Origin: Hyphomicrobiales bacterium
GTDB lineage: Bacteria; Pseudomonadota; Alphaproteobacteria; Rhizobiales; Rhizobiaceae
Assembly: GCA_002709005.1 (NCBI GenBank)
Contig: PAPH01000022.1
Coordinates: 89,753 to 153,752 of the forward strand
Direction: 5' to 3'
Length of the DNA: 64,000 bases
Below, piece by piece: positions 63,261-64,000 of the stretch; position 1 is the stretch's first letter; each line of letters starts with the position of its first letter. The translations under genes were made by a program, and so were the position numbers. The notes under the pieces were generated by a model, which made no database searches, was not told where the DNA came from, and was given only the letters and a program-made list of their open reading frames with translations.

Positions 63261-63275
63261 ATAAGTGAAACTTAT
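63261..63275 (+). promoter_or_regulatory. LysR box ATAA-N7-TTAT
   Basis: ATAAGTGAAACTTAT is a perfect dyad (6-bp arms) with T-N11-A spacing, 11 bp before the lysR GTG. It has the same ATAA-N7-TTAT form as the site at 46539-46553 by the related LysR. Confidence 0.6.
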
Positions 63276-63286
63276 GAGGCCTCTCC

Positions 63287-64000
63287 GTGAACGTCCGCCA
63301 GATCGAAGCATTTCAAGCCGTGATGGCCACGGGCAGCGTGACCCGCGCGGGGGAGAGAATGAACATCTCGCAACCTGCGGTCAGCCAGCTCATCGCCCAG
63401 TTCGAGCGTCATTGCGGTTTCGCTCTCTTCGACCGGCAAGGCAGCAAGATTGCGCCCACGCGCGAAGCCGAAGCGCTTTATGCCGAGGTCCAGAGGATGT
63501 TCGTCGGGGTGGCGCAGATCGACCGTGTCGCCAGCGCCTTGCGGGAGCAAAGCTTCGGCGCACTGTGCGTGGCAGGCTTCCCCGCCATCGCCCGCCGCAT
63601 GATCCCGGAGATCGTCTGTGCCTTCATGTCCCGCAGGCCCGAAGCCCATTTCCGGATCGAGAGCATGCGGTCGCGCCACCTGATCGATGCGGTCGCCACC
63701 CAGAATGCCGACATCGCCTTCAGCGTCATCCCCGGCGATCGTCCGGAGGTGGAAAGCCGGTTGCTGCACCGGTTGCGGGCCTCATGCATCCTGCATCAGT
63801 CCCACCCCCTGGCGGGAAAGGGCGTCATCCACGCCAACGATCTCGAAGGTGAAGCCTTCGTGTCTCTCGGCCCGCAAGATACGTCGCGCAACCGGATCGA
63901 CCGCGTGTTCGACAATCTCGGCGTCAAGCGGAGGCTGCGGGTCGAGGCGGGAGAATCGGAGACGACCTTCAGCATCGTGGCGGCGAATGCGGGCGTCGCC
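63287..64000 (+). CDS. LysR-family regulator, OccR-like (3' partial)
   Basis: At least 238 residues, open to the window end. GTG start at 63287; the sequence begins MNVRQIEAFQAVMATGSVTR, the pattern of OccR-type opine regulators, with the HTH at residues 3-40 (RMNISQPAVSQLIAQFE) and an effector domain continuing to AGESETTFSIVAANAGVA at the edge. It is divergent from the amino-acid/opine-type importer operon and is its likely activator. The last 60 or so residues are missing from the window. Confidence 0.9.
   Translation, partial: MNVRQIEAFQAVMATGSVTRAGERMNISQPAVSQLIAQFERHCGFALFDRQGSKIAPTREAEALYAEVQRMFVGVAQIDRVASALREQSFGALCVAGFPAIARRMIPEIVCAFMSRRPEAHFRIESMRSRHLIDAVATQNADIAFSVIPGDRPEVESRLLHRLRASCILHQSHPLAGKGVIHANDLEGEAFVSLGPQDTSRNRIDRVFDNLGVKRRLRVEAGESETTFSIVAANAGVA

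Overview
The window is about 63-65% G+C by eye and very gene-dense, with many ATGA stop/start overlaps. It looks like an alphaproteobacterial (probably Hyphomicrobiales/Rhizobiales) accessory region devoted to scavenging and breaking down nitrogen-containing small molecules. The evidence is the five-step HutF/HutG histidine pathway, opine-oxidase-like and OccR-like genes, and many ABC importers. I see no rRNA, tRNA, transposase, integrase or CRISPR array. The organism is inferred from gene content only.

Layout. (1) 1-9429, + strand: tail of a membrane protein, then an operon of three SDRs, a fused alpha/beta E1 dehydrogenase, an alpha/beta hydrolase, an ACAD10/11-like acyl-CoA dehydrogenase, an acyl-CoA synthetase and an APH-type kinase. 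The last three resemble a 4-hydroxyacyl-CoA phosphorylation/elimination route. (2) 9565-16630: a LuxR regulator divergent from an operon encoding an N,N-dimethylformamidase large-subunit-like protein, an NMT1/SsuA-type ABC importer and a HisD paralogue with altered metal ligands. (3) 16690-24064: the histidine utilisation genes hutFC (-) and hutIHGU (+), with a promoter/operator between them and a good terminator at the end. (4) 24532-32827: a complete dipeptide/opine-type ABC importer followed by a three-subunit opine-oxidase/HcnABC-like flavoenzyme. (5) 32928-36973: RidA and a DAO oxidase (-), divergent from an ornithine-cyclodeaminase-family gene and a class V aminotransferase (+) across a 311-bp palindrome-rich spacer. 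(6) 36978-45048: LysR, amidase and a second dipeptide ABC importer (-), with its binding protein divergent on +.

(7) 45401-57008: a polyamine/iron-type binding protein (-), a LysR (+), then a long + operon: AtuA-like (DUF1446), DUF4387, the matching ABC ATPase and permeases, a CaiB-type CoA-transferase, a thiolase-like protein lacking the nucleophilic Cys, a DUF35 partner, a second ornithine-cyclodeaminase-family protein and an MFS permease. (8) 57027-63144, - strand: an amino-acid/opine-type ABC importer (binding protein, two permeases, ATPase) with an FMN 2-hydroxyacid dehydrogenase, a D-2-hydroxyacid dehydrogenase and an RraA-like aldolase. It is divergent from an OccR-like LysR gene that runs off the right edge.

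Together the blocks make a modular scavenging region: each has its own importer, oxidative or CoA-dependent enzymes and usually its own regulator. The most notable points are the DmfA2-like/HisD-like operon without a DMFase small subunit, the thiolase-DUF35/AtuA operon, the opine-oxidase-like cluster between two peptide importers, and the shared ATAA-N7-TTAT dyads at the two OccR-like regulators.
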